A stretch of 64,000 bases of DNA from JAQGMJ01 sp036498945 (GTDB taxonomy: Bacteria; Pseudomonadota; Gammaproteobacteria; Burkholderiales; JAEUOS01), in assembly GCA_036498945.1 (NCBI GenBank), contig DASYEQ010000031.1, forward strand, positions 1-64,000. The letters run 5' to 3'. The position numbers and the translations under genes were made by a program. Numbering within the stretch: position 1 is the stretch's first letter; each line of letters opens with the position of its first letter. The notes beneath the pieces are model-generated. The model searched no databases, was not told the DNA's origin, and was given only the letters and a program-made list of their open reading frames with translations. Shown here in pieces: positions 17,304-27,721 of this stretch.

Positions 17304-18263
17304 TCAGCGTATCGCCATCGGCGCGATCGGCGCCCCGGTGGCGCCCTTGAGCTTCAGCGGCTGCACGATGAAGGCGAATTCCGTCGCCTTTGCCGCCGCC
17401 AGCTTTTCCAGGTCCAGGTTTTCCAGCAGCAGGATGCCGTTCTCGATGATGAACATCGCGTGCAGCGGCAGGCTGTTGCCGGGTTGCGAAGGCCGCACCT
17501 CGACGCAGCAGTTGTCCGCCGCCACCATCATCGGGTCCTGCTTGAGCAGCCACCGTCCCGCCGCGATGCCCAGCCCCGCATTGGCGGAGCCGTAGCTGTG
17601 GTTGTCTTTCCCGATCAGCCGGGTCCAGCCGGTGCGGATCAGTACCGCGTCGCCGGGCTCGATCTTCATGTGCGTCTTCTCCAGCGCCTGCTGCAGGTCT
17701 TCCGGCGTGATGACGTAGGAAGCCGGCAGCATGTCCACACCTTTCAGGCCGGCGATGTCCAGCAGCACGCCGCGCGTCATCAGCCCGCCGATGTTTTCCG
17801 CGCCCAGCTTCTTGAAGCCGTTGCGGGTGGTAATGTCGTTCCACTTGAAACAGTTGTAGAAACTGTCGCCCCACATCTGGTGCGCGAAGGCGTCGATCTG
17901 CGTACCCACCTGGCCCAGTTCGGTGATCACCAGTTCCTCGTTCACCTGGCGCTTGCCGGGAATCACCGGCCAGTTCCGCGTGTACATGCTGAACTGCCGG
18001 CCGTCGACCAGGAACATCTCCTTCGGGTCGGTGGAAAGCAGTTCGCCCAGGTCGAACATCTCGCCGGTCTTGATCAGCCGCGTGGCGCGCAGCACCTGCG
18101 CCGCATTCATCATGTTGGCCGAACCCTTCTGGTCGTTCGGCCCCCATTTCGACGGGCAGCGCTGGCTGTCCGGCGGCATCTGGTAGACCTCCTGCGCACT
18201 GACATGAATGCCGCAGACGGCACAAAGCGACGCGAGCGCGAACGCTGCGAACGAATGACGCAT
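17304..18263 (-). CDS. Cyclase family protein (kynurenine formamidase-like), exported
   Basis: 319 residues from the ATG at 18263, which has GGAGG upstream and a signal peptide (MRHSFAAF...VSA). The longer open frame starts in non-coding sequence. The metal-site signature of the cyclase family (H-x-G-T-H-x-D-x-P-x-H) appears in altered form as GTQIDAFAHQ, keeping the Asp and final His. These enzymes hydrolyse cyclic or formyl amides and esters. It is convergent with the Bug gene. Substrate unknown. Confidence 0.8.
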   Translation of the reverse strand: MRHSFAAFALASLCAVCGIHVSAQEVYQMPPDSQRCPSKWGPNDQKGSANMMNAAQVLRATRLIKTGEMFDLGELLSTDPKEMFLVDGRQFSMYTRNWPVIPGKRQVNEELVITELGQVGTQIDAFAHQMWGDSFYNCFKWNDITTRNGFKKLGAENIGGLMTRGVLLDIAGLKGVDMLPASYVITPEDLQQALEKTHMKIEPGDAVLIRTGWTRLIGKDNHSYGSANAGLGIAAGRWLLKQDPMMVAADNCCVEVRPSQPGNSLPLHAMFIIENGILLLENLDLEKLAAAKATEFAFIVQPLKLKGATGAPIAPMAIR

Positions 18264-18402
18264 GTTGATTTCCTCCAGCCGGAAGGGATACCGGCGTTTG
18301 TCTCTGGCTTGTTGTTTGCATGCCGCCGGACGCGCGCCCATTTCAAGAGTCGGCGCGCGATCCGGCAACGACCGGCATTTTCACCTGGTCAGCGGACATC
18401 CT

Positions 18403-18416
18403 AGGACCAGGGTCCT
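18403..18416. promoter_or_regulatory. Inverted repeat, candidate operator upstream of the cyclase gene
   Basis: AGGACC-AG-GGTCCT, flanked on both sides by CTAG-type bases, 140 bases upstream of the cyclase start and 58 bases from the deamidase-candidate stop. A compact symmetrical site like this suits a dimeric repressor. No regulator is assigned. Confidence 0.4.
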
Positions 18417-18473
18417 CTAGATGTCAATCCAAGGCCTGCCTATTTCCCTTATAGCCCGCGATAACCGCGCCGC

Positions 18474-19373
18474 TCAGGGATAGATCCTGCCGTGATCCAT
18501 CACGTGCGCGGTGGCGACGGTGGCGACGTGGTCCTCACCCTCGACGATGCGCTTGCGCAGGTAGTTCCAGTGGAGGGTCACCAGGGACTTGGATACGGTC
18601 AGAAAGCCGGTGGGGCGCTTGTAGCCGACATCGCCATGGCATTGGTACCAGAATTCCCAGGAATTGCCGGCCGGGAAGCCCACCACGGTACAGCCGCCGA
18701 CAAACGATGGCACCGCGCCCACCGCGTTGGGTGTCAGGCGGTTGCGGCGGCCTTGCAGCAGCTTGCGCCTTTCTTCGTCGCCGCCGGCCTGGAAATACAC
18801 CCCCTTGGCGCAATCGTCCTCGGCTACAAGCGCCAGCGCGGGGTAGTCGCCCTGGGCGTTGACGTGCAGGGCGTCGAGATCGATCCCGGCGGCCGGCAGT
18901 TGGGCATCGGCATGCGCGTTCACGCCCGGGCCGTGATTCGTCGTATTGGCGTGGTAGACCATCAGGTCGTTGCTGCCGTTGATGCTGTCGACGAAGAATT
19001 TGCAGCCGCTCATCGCGTCAGTGACGAACAGCGTGATGCCCACCGGCGCCGGACAAGGCAGGCGCACCGATGTGATGTGGTCGGCGAAAAAGGGCAGCAT
19101 GATGGTATTGGCGGCGTTACCCGGCGGCACGCGATTCACGCCGATGCGGTGGCGTGCGTCCACTCCCGGCACAGGCTGGGCTTCCACCAGGTTGCCGCGG
19201 CAGCTGTTCCAGTCGTAGCTGGTGTGGCCGTGCGGCGCATGAGCGTGGGTGACGCCCGGCACGGAGGCCGGTGGTGGCGGCGGCGGCGGGGCCGGGTGGG
19301 GTACGCGCGGCGGCCCGGCCAGGGGCATGACGGCATAAGGCGTGGTGATCAATCCCACCTGAGTTACTGGCAT
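18474..19373 (-). CDS. Hypothetical protein, candidate CNF/BLF1/CheD-like glutamine deamidase
   Basis: 299 residues from the ATG at 19373, with GGAGAAGG upstream; a TTG six codons earlier is less likely. The N-terminus is Pro-rich (a run of eight Pro at about 32-39) with a His-rich HAHAPHGH. In the middle, TDAMSGCKFFVD then LMVYHANT gives Cys124 and His141, 17 residues apart. The SGC...YH pattern resembles the Cys-His site of the CNF1 / Burkholderia lethal factor 1 / CheD deamidase fold. There is no clear signal peptide and no secretion genes nearby. The assignment is motif-level only. Confidence 0.5.
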   Translation of the reverse strand: MPVTQVGLITTPYAVMPLAGPPRVPHPAPPPPPPPASVPGVTHAHAPHGHTSYDWNSCRGNLVEAQPVPGVDARHRIGVNRVPPGNAANTIMLPFFADHITSVRLPCPAPVGITLFVTDAMSGCKFFVDSINGSNDLMVYHANTTNHGPGVNAHADAQLPAAGIDLDALHVNAQGDYPALALVAEDDCAKGVYFQAGGDEERRKLLQGRRNRLTPNAVGAVPSFVGGCTVVGFPAGNSWEFWYQCHGDVGYKRPTGFLTVSKSLVTLHWNYLRKRIVEGEDHVATVATAHVMDHGRIYP

Positions 19374-19599
19374 GGCAGAAACCTTCTCCAAGGAAAGACC
19401 ACGGCGCGGCCGTGGCTGGATACCCCAATCGCAGACCAGCTCATTCTAGGGCGCAGAGAGTGAAATCTCCATTAAATATGTCACGCCTTGGCGCTAAAAT
19501 ACGATGGCGCTCCGATATTCGCATGGCGTATCCGGCGACGGGCATGGCCGGTTTGTAGGCGCATATCCGGCGCTCCGATCGCATCGTTTGGAGTTTGCA

Positions 19600-20019
19600 G
19601 TGACATTTTCCACCGATTCTTCCGCGCAAAATAGCGGCATCCTCAGCCTTGCCAGCCCCTATGCCTTCGCCGCCACGGTGCAGCGCCTGCGCGACGCCTT
19701 CGCCGCGCATGACATCAAGGTCTTCGCCATCATCGACCAGCAAGCCGAAGCGGCCGGCGCCGGCTTGGGCATGCCGCCCACCACCCTGATCCTCTTCGGC
19801 AACCCCAAGGCAGGCACGCCGCTGATGCTGGCCCAGCCCTCCTCGGGGCTGGATTTGCCCCTGAAGGTGCTGGTTACCGAGGCGGCGCCGGGGCAGGTGA
19901 CGGTGAGCTTCAATGCGGCGGCGTATGTGATCCAGCGGCATGGACTGCCGGAAGCGCTGGCGGCGAATCTGGCACCGCCGGAGAAGCTGATAGCGAAGAC
20001 GCTGGCGAAGCTGGCTTGA
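19600..20019 (+). CDS. DUF302 domain protein
   Basis: 139 residues from the GTG at 19600, which has GGAG seven bases upstream; an ATG at 19504 would add 32 atypical residues. DUF302 features are present: F-AATVQRLRDAF, KVFAIIDQQAEA, and TTLILFGNPKAGTPLM. The family is a small alpha/beta fold of unknown function, sometimes linked to metal or redox stress. It stands alone, divergent from the deamidase candidate. Confidence 0.82.
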   Translation: MTFSTDSSAQNSGILSLASPYAFAATVQRLRDAFAAHDIKVFAIIDQQAEAAGAGLGMPPTTLILFGNPKAGTPLMLAQPSSGLDLPLKVLVTEAAPGQVTVSFNAAAYVIQRHGLPEALAANLAPPEKLIAKTLAKLA

Positions 20020-20085
20020 ATACGGAAAGCCTTCGATAACAATCCGCTGTCCGCGCTCACGGCGGCACGCGAGAAATATAGCAAC

Positions 20086-21075
20086 ATGCGCAAGACGTCC
20101 AGGCAGGCGGCAGACTTTCGCTGGGCCATCGGTGCGGGCCCGGACGAGTGGGCGCTCGCGCGCATGCGCAAGGCGTTTCCGCGGCCTCGAGAGCCTATGG
20201 GTGAAGCCTGGTTCATGGGCAAGCAACGCCGCATGTTTACGGAATTGATTGAAAATGACATCACCGGCCTGCGGCCGGCCGCGCTGATTGATCCGCTGAG
20301 GGAAATAGCGAGCGGGACGGGAAGTTTTGGCCGCATGCGCGAATGGCGCGATTGGTTCAACCATCTTCTTCCGCACCTGGTGCCGATGGCCGGGCCGCCG
20401 AACGGTGGCGAGATTCGGGAGCTGCTGATCTCCGGTTTCTTTACGCAATATCCGGCCGATATGCCTTACCTGCCCTATCGTGAATTTCGCGCCGACGCGT
20501 TGGCTACGCTGGGCTGCACCATCATGGGCGCGGGTGATTGGAGCGGGAATCCGCCGATGCTCAAACGCATGGTTGGCGATGACGGGCGATTTGCCAATGA
20601 GGCCTGGCCGTGGCGGGGAACAGGCGGCGATATTTCCGCATGCCTGTTTTTCTGTTTGCGGTATCTGCCCGTTTCAACAATTGGCGATTGGGCCGCGTCG
20701 GCTCTGACAATCGACGATCCGCATTGGCGGGCGCAATTGATGATTTGGCTCGTCGGCGCGCGGCGGATCCTGGGCAACCCGAAAGCGCAGCCGGCCGACC
20801 TGAGCGACCAGTATCCGTCCATCGAGTGGTCGTTGGCGGATTGTCTCAAGGGAAACTACAGCGGCAGCTTTGCCGAGCCGGTCGTACCCGAACCTTTCAT
20901 TCCGATCGCGAACCGGAGCGCGTTTGATCGGGCGGTCGCGGCTTTTTTCACGCCCCAACTTCGGCAAGGATGGATCGATTCAATCGATGCCGTCGACTAT
21001 CTGGCCAATGGCGCCGCGCCGGCAATGAGTGCGTTAGAGGCGATGCTGGACGGGCTGCAAATCGCCCAAACCTGA
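20086..21075 (+). CDS. Hypothetical protein, family unknown
   Basis: 329 residues, rich in Trp and aromatics (AWFMGKQRRMF, MREWRDWFNHLL, NEAWPWRGTGGD), with no signal peptide or membrane helix. It reads like a helical-repeat cytoplasmic protein. I cannot name a family. Base use is visibly less GC-rich than in the neighbouring genes, hinting at recent acquisition. There is no strong ribosome site at the ATG. It lies between DUF302 and the thiC riboswitch. Confidence 0.55.
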   Translation: MRKTSRQAADFRWAIGAGPDEWALARMRKAFPRPREPMGEAWFMGKQRRMFTELIENDITGLRPAALIDPLREIASGTGSFGRMREWRDWFNHLLPHLVPMAGPPNGGEIRELLISGFFTQYPADMPYLPYREFRADALATLGCTIMGAGDWSGNPPMLKRMVGDDGRFANEAWPWRGTGGDISACLFFCLRYLPVSTIGDWAASALTIDDPHWRAQLMIWLVGARRILGNPKAQPADLSDQYPSIEWSLADCLKGNYSGSFAEPVVPEPFIPIANRSAFDRAVAAFFTPQLRQGWIDSIDAVDYLANGAAPAMSALEAMLDGLQIAQT

Positions 21076-21480
21076 TCATCGTTTTTGTATATGCTTGGTA
21101 CCAGGACTTTCGATTTTTCTGGCTGCACCTTTCTTCTTCCATGCCTTGGCGCCGACCCGTCAGCGTTTTCAAAGGCTCTCCCGCGAGCACGCCCGCCCAC
21201 GGCACTCGTCAACACATTTGTGGTGCTCGACCGGAAGCATCCTGCAAATCCACCGTGATTTGCGATGGCGGTGTCCTGGATCGCGAGCGATTGCCAGCCA
21301 GGAGATTTTCCGAAAATCACCGTGATTTGCCGCGGTTTTGGCGCAACCGCAGCAAAGTTCTTTCGAAATCTCTGGGGTTTTCTTGGGGTTTGGCTGAATT
21401 TCATGTTGCGACGCACAAATCACGCCCATGCCGATGTGTGGCATTGCAAAAACGTGACGCCACGCGTACCCTCCAAACTT
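21076..21480. other. Intergenic stretch with two CACCGTGATTTGC repeats
   Basis: I see no gene here. CACCGTGATTTGC occurs at 21252-21264 and 21319-21331. The first lies in an inverted repeat (GCAAATC/GATTTGC), the second in a near-palindrome (AAATCAC-C-GTGATTT). Composition is AT-richer than its surroundings, like the preceding gene. Open frames on both strands look random. Confidence 0.5.
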
Positions 21481-21576
21481 CGCTGGGGGTCCTGCGGCTG
21501 CCTCGTCGTCTGATGCGGCCGTCTGGTGAGAAAAACCCTTGGAACCTGATGCGGATAATGCCGCCGCAGGGAAGCG
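21481..21576 (+). promoter_or_regulatory. TPP riboswitch (THI element) of thiC
   Basis: The 3' half contains the conserved core ACCCTTGGAACCTGAT and GGATAATGCC, then GCAGGGAAGCG. The 5' half has CGCTGGGGGTCC and GGTGAGA before the core. P1 pairs CGCT (21481-21484) with AGCG (21573-21576). The central P3 arm is extended. It ends 67 bases before the thiC ATG. TPP binding is expected to repress thiC. Confidence 0.93.
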
Positions 21577-21643
21577 TTGAGTTAAGCCACAGCATCCGGT
21601 TTTTCCCGCCTTTCCTGCGCTCACTTGTCACCGGAGCGCAATC

Positions 21644-23560
<1,917 letters not shown>

Positions 23561-23648
23561 ATCTAGCGAACTAGAGGAGACAATCAGGGAGACATCGGGT
23601 GCCTTGCACTGGCAGGCGTCCGGGGCTTCCGGAACCAGGCCCGGGCTG

Positions 23649-23734
23649 GCGCGCCGCTGTTGGGCGGCGCGCTGCGGGCAGGTGCAACGCGAGTCTGGTG
23701 GTGGTGTTGCTGCGTTCGGTAGTGAACCGAACGC
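23649..23734. repeat. Two GC hairpins after thiC
   Basis: A 9-bp inverted repeat at 23649-23657/23664-23672 (GCGCGCCGC and complement, 6-base loop) and another at 23712-23720/23726-23734 (GCGTTCGGT/ACCGAACGC, 5-base loop). Neither has a T tract. They lie between the thiC stop and the convergent small gene and may protect or end the thiC mRNA. Confidence 0.5.
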
Positions 23735-23749
23735 GGTGAGCGATCCGGC

Positions 23750-23956
23750 TTACTCTTCGAACGCGTCGTCGTCGGCTTCGTCGATCGAGGCGTCGAAACG
23801 GGCCAGGTCAGCGGCGGCCTTGCCGCGGTTCGGGCGGTCCAGCGGGTGGCAGACGCGGCTCTTCAGGTTCCAGCCTTCGGCTTTTTTCAGGGCTTCTTCG
23901 ACCACCACGCCCCCAAACAGGTGAGCGAAATGATTCGGGTGCAGATTCTGTTGCAT
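23750..23956 (-). CDS. Small acidic hypothetical protein
   Basis: 68 residues from the ATG at 23956, with AGGAG upstream. It begins MQQNLHPNHFAHLFGG and ends in an acidic DEADDDAFEE tail. A single cysteine is in RVCHP. No family is recognised. The good ribosome site supports a real gene. It is convergent with thiC and divergent from the YkgJ-type gene. Confidence 0.6.
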   Translation of the reverse strand: MQQNLHPNHFAHLFGGVVVEEALKKAEGWNLKSRVCHPLDRPNRGKAAADLARFDASIDEADDDAFEE

Positions 23957-24123
23957 GGCATTTCTCCTCTCGGTTGCGGTAGTGCGGATTGGTTGAAGCG
24001 GTGATTCGATGGGATGCATTGTGCGGCCAGCCCCCAAAAGGCAACATCAGAGGTGCACCGGTAATCCTGTAGGAAGAGTTCCGACAATTTAACAAATCCC
24101 ATTGTAATTTTCGTTAATAATCA

Positions 24124-24375
24124 ATGAATTGCAGATCCGGCTGCGGCGCATGCTGTATCGCGCCGTCGATTACTTCCGCCATTCCGGGGATGCCCAAGGG
24201 CAAACCGGCGGGGGTGCGCTGCGTGCAACTGGACGCGCAGAACCGCTGCATGATCTTCGGCCGGCCGGACCGCCCGGCGGTGTGCGCCAGCCTGATGCCT
24301 GCGGCGGAGATGTGCGGCGAGAGCGCCGCGCAGGCGATGCTGTGGCTCGCGCGCCTGGAGGCGGCGACCGCCTGA
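24124..24375 (+). CDS. YkgJ family cysteine-cluster protein
   Basis: 83 residues. The pattern CRSGCGACC near the N-terminus, C-x7-C in VRCVQLDAQNRC, then RPAVCASLMP is the YkgJ/CxxCxxCC putative Zn or Fe-S cluster signature. Exact function is unknown. The ATG has no ribosome site; TAATAAT lies two bases before it, so a leaderless mRNA is possible. It is 72 bases ahead of uppP. Confidence 0.82.
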   Translation: MNCRSGCGACCIAPSITSAIPGMPKGKPAGVRCVQLDAQNRCMIFGRPDRPAVCASLMPAAEMCGESAAQAMLWLARLEAATA

Positions 24376-24447
24376 CTTGCCGGCGTCACGCCGGATGCGC
24401 AGAATCACACGCTGCTACCGATCAACGTTTCCCCCTTACCCTCATTC

Positions 24448-25281
24448 ATGCACATCGATATCCTGCTGCTCCTGAAGGCCGCGCTCCTGGGCGTGGTCGA
24501 AGGCCTGACCGAATTCCTGCCTGTCTCTTCCACCGGCCACCTGATCCTGGCCGGGCAACTGGTGCACTTCACCGGTGACAAGGCGAAGCTCTTCGAGATC
24601 GTGATCCAGGGCGCGGCGATTCTTGCCGTGGTGTGGGAATACCGCGCGCGCTTCGTCGGCGCGATCACGGGTCTTGGCAAGCAGCGCCTGGCGAACCGCT
24701 TCGCGCTGAACCTGACGATCGCGTTCATCCCGCTGGCGGTGCTGGGCCTGTTGTTCAACAAGATGATCAAGGCGTACCTGTTCAACGCCTACACCGTGGC
24801 CTTCGCCTTCATCATCGGCGGGGTGATCATCCTGTTCGTCGAGCGCAAGCAATATCCGCCGCGCGTGGTCGAGGTGGACGAGATGCGGCCGCTGGATGCG
24901 CTCAAGCTGGGGTTCGCGCAATGCTTCGCGCTGATCCCGGGCATGAGCCGCTCGGGCTCGACCATCATCGGCGGCATGCTGTTCGGCCTGTCGCGCAAGA
25001 CCGCGACCGAGTTTTCATTCTTCCTGGCGGTGCCCACGCTGGTGGCGGCGACGCTGTACTCGCTCTACAAGGAGCGTGCGCTGCTGGCGGCGGCCGACGC
25101 GCCGCTGTGGGCGGTGGGAGCGATCACGGCGTTCATCAGCGCCTTCATCTGCGTGCGCTGGCTGATCCGCTTCGTCTCCAGCCACGACTTCAAGGCGTTT
25201 GCCTGGTACCGCATCGCCTTCGGCCTGCTGATTCTCGCCACCGCGCTGTTCGGCTGGGTCGACTGGAGCGACGCCGGCTGA
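24448..25281 (+). CDS. uppP: Undecaprenyl-diphosphatase (UppP/BacA)
   Basis: 277 residues, polytopic inner-membrane protein. It dephosphorylates undecaprenyl diphosphate for reuse as lipid carrier in peptidoglycan and LPS synthesis. Both BacA signature segments are present: VEGLTEFLPVSSTGHL (catalytic Glu and Ser) at about residues 14-30 and PGMSRSGSTI near residue 165. Length is normal. Confidence 0.96.
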   Translation: MHIDILLLLKAALLGVVEGLTEFLPVSSTGHLILAGQLVHFTGDKAKLFEIVIQGAAILAVVWEYRARFVGAITGLGKQRLANRFALNLTIAFIPLAVLGLLFNKMIKAYLFNAYTVAFAFIIGGVIILFVERKQYPPRVVEVDEMRPLDALKLGFAQCFALIPGMSRSGSTIIGGMLFGLSRKTATEFSFFLAVPTLVAATLYSLYKERALLAAADAPLWAVGAITAFISAFICVRWLIRFVSSHDFKAFAWYRIAFGLLILATALFGWVDWSDAG

Positions 25282-25305
25282 GCGGCGCCGGCGGGCGGCG
25301 GCCAT

Positions 25306-25331
25306 AAAAAAGGGAGCCCGAAGGCTCCCTT
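25306..25331 (-). terminator. Rho-independent terminator
   Basis: A 9-bp stem (AAGGGAGCC/GGCTCCCTT) with a CGAA loop. On the minus strand it is followed by a T run (A run at 25306-25311), placing it 20 bases after the LprI-like gene stop. It also separates the convergent uppP. Confidence 0.88.
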
Positions 25332-25350
25332 GATCGAAGCGCCGGGGCGC

Positions 25351-25959
25351 TTATTTTTTCGCCGGCGCGGCCGGAGCCGCGGGTGCGGCAGGCGCCGGAG
25401 TGCCCTGGGGCGGCGGCGTGTTGGGGGCCGGCGGGGCGCTGGCGGAATTTTGCTGGATCGCCGTGGCCAGGCCATCCATGGCGATGGCGCGCTGGATGGT
25501 GCGGTCGAGCAGGCACTGGGAGTTGCCGGCGGCTTCGTCGGCGCTGCCCTTGGGGTCGGCAAAGAAGGCGCAGTCGGCATCGCGGAAATGGCGCCAGGCA
25601 ACGTTGGTGTCGTCCAGGCGTTTCTTGTCGGCCGGCTTCAGCACCTTGCCGGCGCGCGCCGTGGCGGTGGCGATCTTGGCTTCCTGGCGCTTGGTCTCGG
25701 GAACGAAACAGCCCTGGGCGGTCGCGGGGTCCACCGGCTTTTTGGTCTGCTGCGCGGCGTCTTGCGCCTTCTGCACGCAGGCGTGGAATTCCTTGCTCAA
25801 GGGGTCGGGAACCTGGGGCTGCACCACGCCGCCCGGAGGCGCGCCCGGCGCCGGTGCCGGGGCCGATGCGGCGGGCGCCTTGAGTTGCGCCATGGCGGAG
25901 CCTGCACTGAAGGTGGCGGCAAGCAGCAGGGCGAGGGAAGCCGGGGTGAGGAATCTCAT
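25351..25959 (-). CDS. Exported LprI-like (DUF1311) protein
   Basis: 202 residues. Signal peptide at 1-24 (ending SAMAQ). An Ala/Pro linker, a four-cysteine helical core (HACVQKAQ, GCFVPE, DADCAFF, SQCLLDRTIQRA) and an Ala/Pro tail ending PAKK follow. The QCLLDRTIQRA segment after a conserved W-x-x-F-RDADC matches the DUF1311/lysozyme-inhibitor LprI-like family. Periplasmic; lysozyme inhibition is only a family possibility. Confidence 0.75.
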   Translation of the reverse strand: MRFLTPASLALLLAATFSAGSAMAQLKAPAASAPAPAPGAPPGGVVQPQVPDPLSKEFHACVQKAQDAAQQTKKPVDPATAQGCFVPETKRQEAKIATATARAGKVLKPADKKRLDDTNVAWRHFRDADCAFFADPKGSADEAAGNSQCLLDRTIQRAIAMDGLATAIQQNSASAPPAPNTPPPQGTPAPAAPAAPAAPAKK

Positions 25960-25989
25960 ATTGTTCTCTGCAAAGGTTGAAAGGGTGTA

Positions 25990-26712
25990 TCAGGGCTTGC
26001 GGGCGAATACTACATCCCAGACGCCATGGCCGAGTTTCAGGCCGCGGTTTTCGAACTTGGTCACCGGGCGGTAGGCCGGGCGCTCGGCGTAGCCGCCGGC
26101 GGGCGCGGTATTGGCGAGCAGGGATTCGGCGGAAAGCACTTCGAGCATCTGCTCGGCGTAATGTTCCCAGTCGGTGGCGCAATGCAGGTAGCCGCCGGGC
26201 GCCAGCCGCGTGGCGAGCAGTTGAACGAAGGGCGGCTGGATCAGGCGGCGCTTGTGGTGGCGCGCCTTCGGCCAGGGGTCGGGAAAGAAGACGTGGATGC
26301 CGGCAAGGCTGCCGGGCGCGATCATGTGCTGCACCACTTCCACCGCGTCGTGCTGGATCACGCGCACGTTCGCCAGTTCCCGTTCGGCGACGAGCTTGAG
26401 CAGCGCGCCGACGCCGGGCATGTGTACCTCCAGGCCGAGGAAATTCTTCTCCGGCATGGCCTGCGCGATGCGCGCGGTGGTCTCGCCCATGCCGAAGCCG
26501 ATCTCGAGGATGATGGGCGCGGCGCGGCCGAAGGCCTGGGCGAAATCCAGGGGCCCGGTGCGGTAAGGCAGGCCGTAGACCGGCAGCAGGGTTTCGAAGG
26601 CATGCACCTGGGCCGGCGACATGCGGCCCTGGCGCAGCACGAAGCTGCGGATGGATTGTGTGGTCAGGCGTGGCCGCTCTTCGGCCGGCGCGCCTTCGGG
26701 AGTGTCTTGCAT
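25990..26712 (-). CDS. trmB: tRNA (guanine-N7-)-methyltransferase
   Basis: 240 residues from the ATG at 26712; the longer frame begins at a TTG. A SAM enzyme methylating G46 in the variable loop of tRNAs. Motifs are EIGFGMGETT (SAM motif I) and FPDPWPKARHHKRRL (the TrmB signature). It is 129 bases downstream of thiG on the same strand and 30 bases ahead of the LprI-like gene. Confidence 0.95.
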   Translation of the reverse strand: MQDTPEGAPAEERPRLTTQSIRSFVLRQGRMSPAQVHAFETLLPVYGLPYRTGPLDFAQAFGRAAPIILEIGFGMGETTARIAQAMPEKNFLGLEVHMPGVGALLKLVAERELANVRVIQHDAVEVVQHMIAPGSLAGIHVFFPDPWPKARHHKRRLIQPPFVQLLATRLAPGGYLHCATDWEHYAEQMLEVLSAESLLANTAPAGGYAERPAYRPVTKFENRGLKLGHGVWDVVFARKP

Positions 26713-26841
26713 CGGGTCAGGGGCGCGGACGAAGCGCGCGGCAATCAACGGCGGAGGTGTTGCGTGTTGTTCTGGAACATTCGCGGAGGTACGGCGGGCG
26801 CGCCATGCAGGCGCGCCGCGGCAGCCCTTCGCCCGCGCAGT

Positions 26842-27651
26842 TTACGCGCCCTTGGCGGCGATCATGCCGCCGGTGGGCGAGGAAGGGGAGGCGGAGTAGA
26901 GCTTTTTCGGCATGCGCCCGGCGAGGAAGGCTTCGCGCCCGGCGACCACGGCCTTGCCCATGGCGCTGCCCATCAGCACGGGGTTCTGGGCGGCGGCAAT
27001 CGCGGTATTCATCAGCACGCCGTCGCAACCCAGTTCCATCGCAATCGCGGCGTCGGAGGCGGTGCCGACGCCGGCATCGACGATCACCGGCACATTGGCC
27101 TTTTCGATGATCAGCGACAGGTTCCAGGGATTGAGGATGCCCATGCCCGAGCCGATCAGCGAGGCCAGCGGCATCACGGCGACGCAGCCGATCTCTTCGA
27201 GCTGCTTGGCCATGATCGGGTCGTCGCTGCAATAGACCATGACGTGAAAGCCGTCCGCCACCAGGGTCTTGGCGGCGGCGAGGGTCTCCAGCATGTTGGG
27301 GAAGAGGGTGTGCGAATCGCCCAGCACTTCGAGCTTCACCAGGCTGTGGCCGTCGAGCAGTTCGCGCGCCAGGCGCAGGGTGCGCACCGCGTCTTCGGCG
27401 TTGTAGCAGCCGGCGGTGTTGGGCAGCATGGTGAACTGGTCGGGCGGCAGGAAGTCGAGCAGCGAAGGCTCGCCGGCGTTCTGGCCGATGTTGACGCGGC
27501 GCACGGCGACGGTGACGATCTGCGCGCCGGAGGCGCCGATCGCCGCGCGGGTCTCGGCGAAGTCCTTGTACTTGCCGGTACCCACCAGCAGGCGCGAGCT
27601 GTACACCTTGCCGGCGACTTCGAAAGGCTTGTCCTTGAGTTGCATGTCCAT
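26842..27651 (-). CDS. thiG: Thiazole synthase
   Basis: 269 residues, TIM barrel. It builds the thiazole phosphate of thiamine from deoxyxylulose 5-phosphate, dehydroglycine and ThiS-thiocarboxylate. VKLEVLGD holds the Schiff-base lysine, and VDAGVGTASDAAIAMELGCDGVL is the phosphate-binding end. Preceded by thiS with a 70-base gap. A glycine/tyrosine-derived dehydroglycine source gene is not in the window. Confidence 0.96.
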   Translation of the reverse strand: MDMQLKDKPFEVAGKVYSSRLLVGTGKYKDFAETRAAIGASGAQIVTVAVRRVNIGQNAGEPSLLDFLPPDQFTMLPNTAGCYNAEDAVRTLRLARELLDGHSLVKLEVLGDSHTLFPNMLETLAAAKTLVADGFHVMVYCSDDPIMAKQLEEIGCVAVMPLASLIGSGMGILNPWNLSLIIEKANVPVIVDAGVGTASDAAIAMELGCDGVLMNTAIAAAQNPVLMGSAMGKAVVAGREAFLAGRMPKKLYSASPSSPTGGMIAAKGA

Positions 27652-27721
27652 TGCGTCACCTCTTGCGCCGCGCCATATCGAAAATGCGGCGCGGCTCTGG
27701 AATTAAATTACTTGGGTAGCC

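Noticed and set aside
20997..21416. 139-codon minus-strand frame upstream of thiC
   Set aside because: Overlaps the end of the 329-residue gene, no recognisable motif, no ribosome site.
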